Below, one piece after another: positions 42,291 to 51,335 of a stretch of DNA of 64,000 nucleotides (position 1 is its first letter; the number at the start of each line of letters is the position of its first letter). The DNA comes from Methylobacterium sp. Leaf108 (GTDB taxonomy: Bacteria > Pseudomonadota > Alphaproteobacteria > Rhizobiales > Beijerinckiaceae). The position numbers were made by a program, and so were the translations under genes. Where the stretch lies: assembly GCF_001423265.1 (NCBI RefSeq), contig NZ_LMND01000035.1, positions 64,639 to 128,638 on the forward strand. Reading direction: 5' to 3'. The notes beneath the pieces are model-generated. The model ran no database searches. It saw nothing but the letters and a program-made list of their open reading frames with translations, and was not told the DNA's origin.

Positions 42291-44024
42291 TCAGCGCACC
42301 TGATCGAGGAGTTCGGCGCCGAGCGTGACGATGCGCTTACCCGGCCCGACGCCCTCGGCGACCAGCACCCGGGTCCCGTCGAGCGGCTCGATGCGGACGG
42401 GCCGGGCCTCGAAGCGCTCCGCCGTCGTGTGCTCGTAGACGATGTCCTGCCCGTTGCCGGAGCGCACGACGCTGGCGCGCGGCAGGGCCAGTCCCGTCAG
42501 CTCGCTGTCGGTGGCCGCAAGCACGGTCACGAACTGCCCGACCCGCAGGCCGGACGTATCGCCCTGGACCGCGAACTGGACGGGGATGGCCTGATTGCGG
42601 TCGGCGAAGCCCGAGCCCTGATAGGTGAGGTTGAGGCTGCGGCCGTCCGCGAGGCTGGCGGTGGCGTCCTGGGCGGCCGTGAGGGCGTCGAAGCTCAGCG
42701 CCTCGACCCACAGGCGGGCCGGATCGATGATCTGAAAGATCATGGCGCCGGGGCTCGCCATCTGCCCCGATACCGCGGAGGCCTGAGCCACGATGCCGTC
42801 GACCGGCGCGATCAGGGCTTCCGGTTGGAGTCGAACCTTGTCCAGGGCCGCCCTGCGGTCGCGCAGGCCGGTCAGCTCCGACTGCGCGTCGTCAAGTTGG
42901 GTCTGGGCCACCGCCCCCGTGACCGAGAGCTTCCTGAAGCGGTCGACCCGACGCTCGACGATGCCGATCTGCTGGTCGAGTTCACCCTGGCGCTGGCGCA
43001 TGTCGGAGACGTCGACGGCCTGCACCGGCTGGGTGACGTACGCGAGCACGTCTCCCTTCTTCACCGTCGTGCCGAGCCGTGGGAATAGGCCCGAGGGGGG
43101 CGGCGAGACGCGGCCGCCGACCGACGACTGCACGACGCCGCTGGCGTTCGGATCGGGAATGACGCGACCCGGCAGCTCGACCGTGCGCCGGAAGGTGGCC
43201 GCTTCCGTCATGGTGGTGCGCAAGACGAGCAGGCGCTGGGTCGGCTTCGGGACGAAGACCGAACCATCGGGAAGCCGCTGCGCGAGATCGGTCGCGGCCT
43301 GGGAGGGTGCGATCAGGGCGGAGCCCTGGACGGGCGCGCCATGGTCCTCGTCGCCATGGGCGAAGGCTGCCGTGCCCAGGGTCAGGGCGATGGCGATGGC
43401 GGTGAGGGCGACGGCCGGCACGGTGCGTCGGCCGCGCGCCGCCACGGAGACGAGGATCCCCAACAGGAAGGCCCCGGCCGCCGTCGCCACCAGGATGGGA
43501 TCCTTCGCAACGAGGCGGTCCTTGAGGCCGGTGACGGCAGCGGAGGCGGTGGTCAGCGCAGTCTGGGTCGACGTTGCTTGTGACGGAGCGGCGCCTGGCG
43601 TGGGACCCTTCGCATCGGGCACGTTCACCGGGACGGTGAGAACGTCCACCACGTCCGCTGCCGTCACCGTCACGAGCAGATCGTAGGTCCCGGCCTTCGC
43701 CATCCAGGGCGCGGGCAGCACGTAGGCGTCCTCCGCCGTCACGGAGGCGGTGCGTGCACCCTCCGGCGTCTCGACCTCGATGACCGCGCCGCGCACCGGC
43801 TCGTTCGTCCGAAAACGGTCGAGATGGAACGTCAGCCTCCCGTCGCGCGGGACCGCGGTCAGTTCGAAGGCGTCGGAGAGCGCCTCGCCGCGTGGGGCGA
43901 TGGACTTCGACACAGGCGGGGGCGGCGCACCGTGGTCGTGACCCTCATGGGCGCGAGCGGGACCTGCCAGAGAGACGGCAGCCAGCAGCATCGCCACGAG
44001 GGCGGCCGCAAATCGGGTTGACAT
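42291..44024 (-). CDS. cusB: CusB-type membrane fusion protein with N-terminal extension
   Basis: A 577-residue periplasmic adaptor, much longer than typical CusB (about 400). After a signal peptide and HEGHDHGAPPPP comes a beta-sandwich domain (about 45-150, RLTFHLDRFRTNEPVRGAVI). A linker, a membrane helix (about 185-235) and a second His cluster (HGDEDHG) follow. The HlyD-like adaptor runs from LPGRVIPDPNASGVVQSSVG to the end. Two His clusters suggest metal sampling. The ATG at 44024 begins the leader. It is the first gene of the pump operon; no outer-membrane factor gene follows cusA in this window. Confidence 0.88.
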   Translation of the reverse strand: MSTRFAAALVAMLLAAVSLAGPARAHEGHDHGAPPPPVSKSIAPRGEALSDAFELTAVPRDGRLTFHLDRFRTNEPVRGAVIEVETPEGARTASVTAEDAYVLPAPWMAKAGTYDLLVTVTAADVVDVLTVPVNVPDAKGPTPGAAPSQATSTQTALTTASAAVTGLKDRLVAKDPILVATAAGAFLLGILVSVAARGRRTVPAVALTAIAIALTLGTAAFAHGDEDHGAPVQGSALIAPSQAATDLAQRLPDGSVFVPKPTQRLLVLRTTMTEAATFRRTVELPGRVIPDPNASGVVQSSVGGRVSPPPSGLFPRLGTTVKKGDVLAYVTQPVQAVDVSDMRQRQGELDQQIGIVERRVDRFRKLSVTGAVAQTQLDDAQSELTGLRDRRAALDKVRLQPEALIAPVDGIVAQASAVSGQMASPGAMIFQIIDPARLWVEALSFDALTAAQDATASLADGRSLNLTYQGSGFADRNQAIPVQFAVQGDTSGLRVGQFVTVLAATDSELTGLALPRASVVRSGNGQDIVYEHTTAERFEARPVRIEPLDGTRVLVAEGVGPGKRIVTLGAELLDQVR

Positions 44025-44114
44025 GGAAGGGGCATCCTCACGTTCGAACACCGGACGCACATCCGCGGTTAGCGGACGGAATCCGACCGTTGCGCGCCTA
44101 GGGCGCGCCGTTCG

Positions 44115-44597
44115 TTACGCGAGGGTTCGAGGGGGCTCGGGCAGGGCTCCGGGACCCGCGCCGAGGCGACCGTTCATGTCGCCAGGGCTGACCGAGGACT
44201 GCCGGAAAGGGATGATTGGCAGCTCGGCTGGCCCGGACAAGATCCCCGGTGAGCAGCAGGCCTTCTTCCCGCAACACGGAACGCCGGCGTCGCCCGGGCA
44301 GCTTCCCATGCCGTCTTGTGCCGTTCGCAGCGAGGCAACCCGCTCGGTCGTCAAACCCTGGAGATCGGCGACCCACTGCGTCGGTTCATGAAGGGTGGAT
44401 GGCATGGACGCGAACGTCTTGCCGTCCGCTGCCTTTACGACGGCCGGCGGAGCGACCTGCTTTTGTTCCACCACGGCATGGTGAGGACCGTGATGGGCAT
44501 GGCCCTCATGGGCCTGAACGGCAGTCGGCGCGGCGTAGACGACGATCATCACGATCATCGCCGCCATCAGGCGCCAGAGTTGCCGGTCGGGTCTCAT
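44115..44597 (-). CDS. His- and Cys-rich exported protein of the copper cluster
   Basis: A 160-residue protein with a leader/anchor (about 10-28, ending PTAVQA). A His-rich segment HEGHAHHGPHHAVVEQKQ follows. A middle part, TFASMPSTLHEPTQWVADLQ, precedes the C-terminal cysteine clusters MGSCPGDAGVPCCGKKACCS. These motifs suit periplasmic copper or other metal binding. No family is recognised with certainty. It lies 90 bp upstream of cusB in the same direction and may be co-transcribed with the pump. Confidence 0.75.
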   Translation of the reverse strand: MRPDRQLWRLMAAMIVMIVVYAAPTAVQAHEGHAHHGPHHAVVEQKQVAPPAVVKAADGKTFASMPSTLHEPTQWVADLQGLTTERVASLRTAQDGMGSCPGDAGVPCCGKKACCSPGILSGPAELPIIPFRQSSVSPGDMNGRLGAGPGALPEPPRTLA

Positions 44598-44690
44598 GAG
44601 GTTCGCTTACACCGGATCAGGGATGAGAGAAACGGCCGTTCCGTCATCGTGAATGATCGAGCGACAATATGGTTTCCCCTTCGGAACCGA

Positions 44691-44906
44691 TCAGACCGCA
44701 CGGGATACGGTTTCCGCACCGAAGCCGGCAGCGCGGATGGCATCCGCGAAGCGTTCAGCCGCGATGGCCACGCCCGGCGTGACCGACACCGAACCGGACT
44801 TCAAGTCGAACTCCACGCGAGCCGCTGGATCAATCCCCTGGACGGCGCGCGTGACCGCGTTGGCGCAGCCTCCACAATGCATCTTGGTGACGTTGATCGG
44901 GATCAT
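44691..44906 (-). CDS. copZ: CopZ-type heavy-metal-associated chaperone
   Basis: A 71-residue HMA-domain protein with the metal motif MHCGGCANAV (Cys 11 and 14). It has the full beta-alpha-beta-beta-alpha-beta length (IPINVTKMHCGGC to FGAETV). Such chaperones bind Cu(I) in the cytosol and hand it to pumps or regulators. A GGAGAG ribosome binding site precedes the ATG, and a CueR-type operator lies about 40-60 bp upstream. It is therefore probably a direct CueR target. Confidence 0.92.
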   Translation of the reverse strand: MIPINVTKMHCGGCANAVTRAVQGIDPAARVEFDLKSGSVSVTPGVAIAAERFADAIRAAGFGAETVSRAV

Positions 44907-44946
44907 GACGGCTCTCCGTTTCGAGTGGCGTCACAGGCATGTGGGG

Positions 44947-44968
44947 CTTCCCACCGTGGGAAGGTCAA
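44947..44968 (-). promoter_or_regulatory. CueR-type copper operator upstream of copZ
   Basis: CTTCCCACCGTGGGAAG (44947-44963) is a perfect CueR-like dyad. On the minus strand TTGACC (44968-44963) abuts it as the -35 element, as in the operator at 37429-37451. Confidence 0.85.
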
Positions 44969-45033
44969 GGGACGCCGTAGGAAACGTTTGAGCTTCGCTC
45001 CGAGCCGGTTCCTGCGAGCCCAAGCCCTTGGCG

Positions 45034-46128
45034 CTACGCGGCCCGCAGGACCGAGCCCGATGAAGTCGGGCTATGGCGCACGATGTGGAAGGTGCGAGGA
45101 CGCCTGAACAGGAAAGCGAAAGGTGTGGGGCGGATCAGGCGTTCCAGGACAAGGGGCGTTGTCGCCGCCACGACCGTCACCATGAGGCTGACCCAGCCGA
45201 CATCCGGGAGGATGCCGGTCTTCACCAGAACCGCGCGGGTGGCAGCCATCGGCAAGAAGAAGGCCAGGTAGATCACCATCGAACGCTCGCCGAATAGCCG
45301 CAGCGCATCGGTGAGAGGACCGCCGATACGCGTGAGCAGGCTGGCCGTCGCGACGACCGCAAGGGCACCCGCTCCGCCCAGCGCCAGCCTCAGGACAGGC
45401 AATGCCGCGAGCGTCGGGAATGAAGCGGAACCTGATGGCATCAAGGCAAGGGCGCCGTCGATGGCAGCCCAAAGCGCCAGGCCGGCGAGCGCAGGGACGG
45501 GATGACGCTGGGCGATATGGGCGAATGCGAGGATCTGGCCCGCGAAGAGGAAGCCGATCACGAACCAGACATAGCGGTCGCAGAACTCCTCAACGAGGAG
45601 GGACGAGGTCGCCACCGGCACGATCTGGATGAGGGCGGCCACCAGAAGAAGGAGAGCCCTCGGCACTTCACGCAGCAGCTTCGTGACCACCGAGAACACC
45701 GCCAGCAGGTAGATGAACCAGAGCGTCGAATAGGGCTCGACCAACGCCGAGGCGAGGTGGGTAAGGAACGCCCCGGGTCCTGAGCCGTCGACAACCTAGC
45801 CGTATTTCGCGGCCGATTGGATGACGACCCAAAGCGAATAGAAGTACGCGAAGTGCACGACGCGGAGGTCGGCGTAGCGTCGCCAGTCCCGGTCGATCAC
45901 CCGACCGAGGAAAAGCCCGGAAAGAAGGAAGAAAGCCGGGATGCGGAAGGGCGTGGCGAAGGCCACGACCGCATGCAGGAAGCCCTCTCCCCCCATGGCC
46001 GCGCCGGTGCCGAGCGTCGAGTGCATCATGACGACGAGCAGGATGCAGATGCCCTTGGCGACGTCGACCCAGGCGAGGTGCGCCGAGGCCTCGGCATCGA
46101 GGAGCCGTGTCGTGACGGTCGCCGCCAT
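45034..46128 (-). pseudogene. Acyltransferase 3 family membrane protein interrupted by an in-frame stop
   Basis: Two parts of one frame are separated by a TAG at 45796-45798. The N-terminal 110 codons (start ATG 46128, good AAAGGGG site) contain LAWVDVAKGICILLVVMMHS, the acyltransferase-3 start with its catalytic-type His. The downstream 253 codons continue with VEPYSTLWFIYLLAV and several further helices to the C-terminus. No frameshift is involved: the frame stays open across the stop. Intact relatives O-acylate sugars or glucans at the inner membrane. Loss of function by a single substitution is the simplest reading, and a sequencing error is possible. Confidence 0.8.
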
Positions 46129-46786
46129 GATCCCCCTTTCACATTGACGTGGGGCGAAACTGTAGCTGGTCGTCCTTAATGCCGCCCTGGCCCCTGCTGC
46201 GCCATTCCGAACATGCCGAACGACCGGTAAAGGCGATGCACGAAGCCTGAACCGGAACGGCTTTCGCCGAACCCGTCGGCTTCGCGAATACCCTCCATCG
46301 CGCGGGGAATGGGCCATCAGCTAGGAGGCCTGCGCCGAGGCGCGCCCGGATTTCATGGTAGGTCAGTTTCCCTGGGGGAGCAGCTGTTTTGGGGCCGTTT
46401 CACGTGGCCTGATTCGGTCTTTTCAGGCCTCATTGCGGGATTTTCGCGTCCCATTTTCACGCCACCTTGGAAGCCTTTAGTGTCCGAACTCATCAACTTG
46501 GGAAGTTCGTACGACAGCTTTCAACCCCTGTCGGACCTTCAGAGCGTCCGCTTCTAGGCAGCCTGATAGAACAGACGCGGATGAGCGTGTTGCAGGGAAA
46601 GCAGATGCTACTCAGCTTTTGCAAGCTACGGCCGTTCCAATGAATTCTGAGACGTTCAGCATACCTTTCTTATGCTCCGATGGCGCCCGCGTCGAAGTAG
46701 TCTATCGGCGAGGCGTGGAGCGTTCCACAAGGGCAAGCCCTGTTGAGACGTAGGCCTCGACTGCGGCTGATAAAGCCGCTCGTCCA
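46129..46786. other. Intergenic stretch of about 650 bp without a gene
   Basis: No frame on either strand resembles a protein. The composition is mixed, with a patch of AT-richer sequence near 46370-46680 and a small stem AGCATA...TATGCT near 46658-46676. It separates the copper and sulfite-oxidase regions and may be scar sequence. Confidence 0.5.
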
Positions 46787-48226
46787 TTATGGAGCTTTCT
46801 GCAGCTGAACTGGCGAGCCGGTCTCGCCCGGCCTACCTTCGACGATCACGAGGTAACGCCGTGCCGCCTCTGGCGCGCCTTGCGTCACTTGCCTGATCGG
46901 GCCGATCGCGTTGACGACCGCCGCACCAGCGGGGTTCGTCATGAAAGCTGCGAGAGGCTCGATGGCACCGGAGCCTTTCGGATCGGTCGACAGCGCCAAT
47001 ACGAACGGCTTCTTCGGAGGCAGTCCCGTCACGGCAGCCTGAAGCGTCTGGAGCACGCCCTGGTCGAACAGCGTGACTTGCGTCTCTGGTTTGCCATCAG
47101 CCCCGCTGAGCGTGAGCGAGTTCGACTTGCCCGCTTCTCCTAGCGGCTGCAAGTTCTGCATACCTTCGCCAACCGGCACCGCATTCGGGACGTAGACGAC
47201 GCCCTGCGGCCCTTGTCCGATAGGAATGGTGGCAATCACTGTGTTCGAGGCAGTGTCGATCACGGCCGCCTGATCGGCGTTCTCCAGACCGACATAGATG
47301 CGCGAGCCATCACCTGAGGGCCAGAGGCCATGCGGTAACGCGCCGGTCGGGATCGTGGCTACAGGCGAGAAATCATCGGTGCGGAACACCTTCACTTGGT
47401 TGAGCCCGCCGATAGTGACGTAGGCGAACTGGCCGGCTTTGGTGCGCGCGAAGTTGACGTGGTTGGTAAGCGGCCCGGTCTCGATGGTTCTGATCAACGC
47501 GAAGGGCGGCTTGGCATCAAAAACCATCGTGCGGCCAACGTCCTTCAGGGTCAGCCAGACTTGGGCGCCATCCGGCGTCGCGGCTATGTCGGGACAGAAC
47601 GGGCTCTCCTGCTTGACCCGCCCGGCGATCGTGCGGGACTTCACGTCAATGACGACAGTCTCGGGGCTGAAACTGGAGCAGACGTAACCGTAACGCCCGT
47701 CAGGCGAGAAGATCGTCATGCCAGGACCGTTCGGCACTGTGATCCGCGCCGTCTCCTTGCCAGTGGCTGCGTCGAGGACCGCGATGTAATCCTCGCCGCG
47801 GATGCTGACCCAAACCTCTCGACCGTCAGGCGTGAAGAAGGCCTCGTGGGGCGAGCGGCCGACATAGGTCGTCTGCCGTACCGCGTTGGTCGCCGTGTCG
47901 ATGAAGCTGACTGAGTTCGAGCCGATTGAGACAGCAAGCAAGGTCTTGGAATCGGGCGAGACGCCCATGCCGTGGACCAGCAGCTGGCCGCGATAAAGTG
48001 GACTGAGGTTCGCTGGCGTGATGTCTCCCAGGCGGATAACGCCGAGCAGCGTGTTGGTGGCTGGGTTCACGACCGAGACGGTGTTGGAGAACTGGTCCGA
48101 GCTGTAGAACCGGTCGCGGGCGCTGACTGGGATGTCTGGCGATGCGGCTGGCCCTGGGGCCTGGCCGGCAAGCGCTGGCCCAGACAGGAGCAGGACGAGG
48201 GTGACGAGCGGGAAGACGGCCTTCAT
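46787..48226 (-). CDS. Exported YncE-like beta-propeller protein (module 1)
   Basis: A 479-residue periplasmic protein with signal peptide MKAVFPLVTLVLLLSGPALA. About seven YVTN/NHL-type blades follow, seen as repeats such as FSNTVSVVNPATNTLLGVI, SNSVSFIDTATNAVRQT, EDYIAVLDAATGKETARI and ADQAAVIDTASNTVIATI. A 120-residue C-terminal domain (about 355-479) is outside the propeller. The gene's ATG overlaps the DUF305 stop (ATGA), so it is the last gene of the sigma/anti-sigma/SorA-type operon. It may bind a partner or a metal. A shorter relative occurs in module 2 at 60441. Confidence 0.88.
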   Translation of the reverse strand: MKAVFPLVTLVLLLSGPALAGQAPGPAASPDIPVSARDRFYSSDQFSNTVSVVNPATNTLLGVIRLGDITPANLSPLYRGQLLVHGMGVSPDSKTLLAVSIGSNSVSFIDTATNAVRQTTYVGRSPHEAFFTPDGREVWVSIRGEDYIAVLDAATGKETARITVPNGPGMTIFSPDGRYGYVCSSFSPETVVIDVKSRTIAGRVKQESPFCPDIAATPDGAQVWLTLKDVGRTMVFDAKPPFALIRTIETGPLTNHVNFARTKAGQFAYVTIGGLNQVKVFRTDDFSPVATIPTGALPHGLWPSGDGSRIYVGLENADQAAVIDTASNTVIATIPIGQGPQGVVYVPNAVPVGEGMQNLQPLGEAGKSNSLTLSGADGKPETQVTLFDQGVLQTLQAAVTGLPPKKPFVLALSTDPKGSGAIEPLAAFMTNPAGAAVVNAIGPIRQVTQGAPEAARRYLVIVEGRPGETGSPVQLQKAP

Positions 48227-48684
48227 CGGATGGTTCCTTGCGCCGGCATCGGCGCGGCGCCGTGATGATGGGGGTGAGGGACAGGTGCCGACGGCAGGGT
48301 GCCGGCGGCCGGGACTCGATCCGCCAGCGCGCGGCGCATGACCTCGATCTCCTGGCCCTGCTCGACAATAATCCCTTGTGCGAGGCGTAGCAGGACAGGA
48401 TCGCGTCCGTGGATGAGCTGCGCCTTCGCCATGTCGATCGCACCCTGGTGGTGGGGGATCATCATCGCGGCGAAATCGCGGTCTGGATCGCCCGAGGGCG
48501 GGACCGCCATGTCGGCGTGCATCCGCTCCATGGACCGCGCCATTAGAGCGTCAAAGCCACTATCGGGCGGCTGCGCGGTGTGACGGTGGGCCGGTTCCGC
48601 TTGGCTGAGTGCGGCTCCGTATCCGAGAGCGATGCCGCCAAGCGACATTCCAGCCACTATCAAGGGCACTGCCAGACGAGTCAT
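48223..48684 (-). CDS. DUF305 exported protein (module 1)
   Basis: A 153-residue protein with a leader/anchor (MTRLAVPLIVAGMSLGGIAL). The DUF305 core reads ERMHADMAVPPSGDPDRDFAAMMIPHHQGAIDMAKAQLI, and a His/Pro-rich tail PHPHHHGAAPMP follows. The HHQGA box and Met residues match copper-binding DUF305 proteins. The ATG at 48684 begins the leader. It is coupled by overlap to the propeller gene and lies downstream of the cytochrome. It could supply or shield copper for the redox chain, which is an inference. Confidence 0.88.
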   Translation of the reverse strand: MTRLAVPLIVAGMSLGGIALGYGAALSQAEPAHRHTAQPPDSGFDALMARSMERMHADMAVPPSGDPDRDFAAMMIPHHQGAIDMAKAQLIHGRDPVLLRLAQGIIVEQGQEIEVMRRALADRVPAAGTLPSAPVPHPHHHGAAPMPAQGTIR

Positions 48685-48770
48685 ATGGTTTCTCGTTTCT
48701 TGTGATGCTGCCCACGACGACGCGAGCGACCCGCTGCCAACGGAACGCAATTCGCACGAACCGAGGGTCG

Positions 48771-49154
48771 TTATTGCGGGGCGAACGGGTTCTGGAACCC
48801 GCCCGTGCGCGACGGCGCCTTGGGCGGATGGGCGGTTGCCAGATAGTCCAGGATCAAGGCCCGTTCGGTGCCCTGGATGTCAGGCATGTTCTGACGCTCG
48901 GTCATCCAAGTCAGGGTCTCGTCCCAGCGCTCCCGGCTCATGCCCTGGTTCGAGACCAGCCGGTAGGCGTGGCAGGCCGTGCAGAGCCCGAAGGTTTCCT
49001 CGCGGCCCGGATGCGCAGGCAGGTCCTCCACCACCTGATCCCTGAGGGGGACGGTCGGTTCCTGCGCCCGGCTCCCTATTGTCAGAGCAAAGGTGGTTCC
49101 GATCAGGACGGCGCCAAAGCCGGAGATGAGACGCACGATGCCGAGGCGCCTCAT
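48771..49154 (-). CDS. Monohaem cytochrome c, SorB-like (module 1)
   Basis: A 127-residue exported protein with a leader (about 1-30, ALTIGSRA) and one haem-binding CTACH motif (FGLCTACHAYRLVSNQGMSR). A Met-containing C-terminal helix region (MTERQNMPDI) could supply the sixth ligand. The architecture is that of the small c-type subunit accompanying SorA/SoxC-type sulfite dehydrogenases. Its ATG overlaps the stop of the molybdoenzyme gene, so the two are coupled and should form an electron-transfer pair. Confidence 0.88.
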   Translation of the reverse strand: MRRLGIVRLISGFGAVLIGTTFALTIGSRAQEPTVPLRDQVVEDLPAHPGREETFGLCTACHAYRLVSNQGMSRERWDETLTWMTERQNMPDIQGTERALILDYLATAHPPKAPSRTGGFQNPFAPQ

Positions 49155-50500
49155 CCGACGAGCACCGCGACGCGGTGCAGGGCATTGCCCCCGTACCCTT
49201 GCGGGTTCCAGTTCGCTGCTACGTGGGGCTGCGCCCTTCCCGCGCTGTCGGTCGCACGCACCCAAAGCTCGTAATAGCCATCAGACGGAAGCGGCACACT
49301 CACGCTCCACCGGCTCCAATCGTAGCGGTTGCGGGTCGGCGCGAGTTGGGTCGGGATCCAGGTCGCGCCAAAGTCGGTCGACACGTCGACGCGTGAAACG
49401 GTGAGGTCCCCGGCCCAGGCCGCACCGCGCATGGTGATCTCACGGCTGCCGGAGGGCAGCCGGGCGCCGTTGGCGGGGGCGGTCACGATCGATCGCACCG
49501 GCATCGATTCGAGGATGCGAAAATCCTTCTCGTCGGCCTTGCCGCCCGGCACCATGGGCTTGTTCGGCACCCGGTAGGCCGTGCCGGTCATGCCCTGTCC
49601 ATCGTGCTCGCGGTCGCGGATCGTGATCCGCTTCAGCCACTTGTGCGAGAGCGAGGCCGGCCAGCCCGGCACTACGAGTCGCAAGGGGCCGCCGTGGATG
49701 TTGGACAACGGCTCACCGTTCATGGCGAAAACGACGAGCCCGTGCTGCTCCATCGCCTTGGCGATCGGCATGCCGCGCGACAACGACTCCTTGGTGGCAT
49801 CGCCCGAAAGGTGCGGGTCCGCCCCGTAATGGGCGGTGTATTTCGCCGTGTCCTTCAGGCCCGCGGCTTTCAGCAGGTCAGCAAGGGGGACGCCGGTCCA
49901 CTCGGCGCAGCCGGCGCCGCCGTTGGTCCAGGGGTTGCCACGCGCCTGCGGCTGGAAGAACGAGCGGCCGTTGCCGCCGCATTCGAGCACCATGCGGTAG
50001 GTCTTGGGCGTAAAGCGGCTCTTCAGCTCGCCGAGCGAGAGATCGAGCCGCTGGTTCACCTCACCGTCGACGGTGAAGCGCCAGCCCTCGGCATCGGCCG
50101 CCGCTTCCGGGATCTGGCCGTTGGTGCGGATGAAGAACTTCGGTGTCGGCGTTGTTTCGTCGTCGAGCAAGTGCTCAGGCGTCTCGGCGACCAGCGGGCG
50201 GTCGCCGAGCACAACAAGGCCTTTGTCCTTGCCGGGGAAATCCAGAGGCTGCGGACCCTTCGCAGCAGGGGCGGGTGCGGCGCCTTGCGCGTGCGCCGCA
50301 GGAACGAGTCCAGCCGGCAGGTTGCCCGCGAATGGGATGGCGGCGCCGACCGTAGCGCTCATGGCGGCGAGCCCCGCTCCGTTCAGGAAGCCGCGGCGGC
50401 TCGCGCCGGTGCGGCGGCCATGCACTAGCGCGTCCGCCCGCTCGGGATCGTCCCGGTACAGTTCGTCGAGCGAGCGTTCGATACGGCCTTGCGTGCTCAT
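49151..50500 (-). CDS. SorA/sulfite-oxidase-family molybdoenzyme (module 1)
   Basis: A 449-residue protein with a Tat-like leader (ASRRGFLNGAGLAAMSATVG). The oxidoreductase molybdopterin-binding domain (about 130-320) carries the Mo-ligating Cys in VLECGGNGRSFFQP. GCAEWTGVPLADLLKAAGL, FAMNGEPLSNIHGGPLRLVVPGW and WLKRITI follow. The Mo-oxidoreductase dimerisation domain occupies about 335-449 (VSRVDVSTDFGATW). Sulfite is the likely substrate by family, but substrates of this subgroup vary. The start ATG 50500 has GGAGAGG. An ECF-type promoter pattern lies 77-105 bp upstream. Confidence 0.9.
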   Translation of the reverse strand: MSTQGRIERSLDELYRDDPERADALVHGRRTGASRRGFLNGAGLAAMSATVGAAIPFAGNLPAGLVPAAHAQGAAPAPAAKGPQPLDFPGKDKGLVVLGDRPLVAETPEHLLDDETTPTPKFFIRTNGQIPEAAADAEGWRFTVDGEVNQRLDLSLGELKSRFTPKTYRMVLECGGNGRSFFQPQARGNPWTNGGAGCAEWTGVPLADLLKAAGLKDTAKYTAHYGADPHLSGDATKESLSRGMPIAKAMEQHGLVVFAMNGEPLSNIHGGPLRLVVPGWPASLSHKWLKRITIRDREHDGQGMTGTAYRVPNKPMVPGGKADEKDFRILESMPVRSIVTAPANGARLPSGSREITMRGAAWAGDLTVSRVDVSTDFGATWIPTQLAPTRNRYDWSRWSVSVPLPSDGYYELWVRATDSAGRAQPHVAANWNPQGYGGNALHRVAVLVG

Positions 50501-50576
50501 GGCTGGCGTTCCTCTCCGACAGGACTCCGGCGTGATCGGCCCGGCGGCCGTCGTGCTCTGGTGGCGTCGAATGTTC

Positions 50577-50604
50577 AGACAGGTCGGGACCGCCGTTTTA
50601 TTCC
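50577..50604 (-). promoter_or_regulatory. ECF-like promoter upstream of the module 1 molybdoenzyme gene
   Basis: On the minus strand GGAATA (50604-50599) is followed after 17 bp by TGTCT (50581-50577). Closely related pairs with the same spacing lie upstream of the module 2 sorA and propeller genes. It is a candidate target of the ECF sigma factor encoded just upstream. Confidence 0.5.
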
Positions 50605-50624
50605 CTGCCGCGCGAAACAAAGGT

Positions 50625-51335
50625 TCAGCCGAGACAAGGACGGCCCATCAGCGGGTCCGACGCACTGGCGACCATCACCGATCCGGGGCTGCGACTGCCA
50701 GCCTCGGCAAGCGCTACCGTCGCGGCGAACCGCTCTGTGTCCAGCTGCTCGCCGGTGAGCCGGTAGGCGAAGTCCCCGACCGTCCATCGCGCGACCTGGG
50801 ACGTTGCCGGCACGGCGTCCTCCGGCGCGCCGCGTTCGGTAATCGTAAGGCGGACGCGGCAGCCGCGTTCGCCGATGTAGAAGGCGTCGGCCCGGGTCGG
50901 TCGAGTGTCGGAGGCGAAGCTTACGCGCTCCAGTCTGAGGTTAGCGGCATCCAGGTTCGGGATCTGCAGCTCCGCCGTGTGTAGGCCCGATTGGGTCTGT
51001 GCAATCGACTGAAGTCGGGAGCCGCCGTCCTTCGGAGCCTCGCGGGTCGAGAGCGCAAGCACGAGAGACGCGCCGAGTACCGCGACCAGAGCGAGCGCCA
51101 CAAACGTTCGAACTTCGCGTCCCGACCGGCGGGGAGACGGGAGGTCGTTAGTACGCAGTGTCGCCGTCGTTCGGGCCTTGAGGGCGGCTAACGTCGCGAA
51201 GGCGCGTGCCGCTTCATTGTCCTCTGCGATCCAGGCCGCGACCGCGGCGAGGCGCTCGGGCGCAAGTTCCCCGTCAATGAGGGCGCTGAGTTCCTCTCGA
51301 TCCCGCTCGCTGCCTTTCTCGTCGCTCTCGATCAT
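50625..51335 (-). CDS. Membrane anti-sigma factor (module 1)
   Basis: A 236-residue single-pass protein. A cytoplasmic zinc-less anti-sigma-like domain (about 10-60, ELSALIDGELAPERLAAVAAWI) is followed by a membrane helix (about 77-98, VRTFVALALVAVLGASLVLAL). The exported domain ends in VARWTVGDFAYRLTGEQLD. It overlaps the ECF sigma gene by 4 bp, the usual arrangement for a sigma/anti-sigma pair. The signal it senses is unknown; two exported Cys residues (GERGCRVRL and the C-terminal PCLG) could be redox-active. Confidence 0.85.
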   Translation of the reverse strand: MIESDEKGSERDREELSALIDGELAPERLAAVAAWIAEDNEAARAFATLAALKARTTATLRTNDLPSPRRSGREVRTFVALALVAVLGASLVLALSTREAPKDGGSRLQSIAQTQSGLHTAELQIPNLDAANLRLERVSFASDTRPTRADAFYIGERGCRVRLTITERGAPEDAVPATSQVARWTVGDFAYRLTGEQLDTERFAATVALAEAGSRSPGSVMVASASDPLMGRPCLG

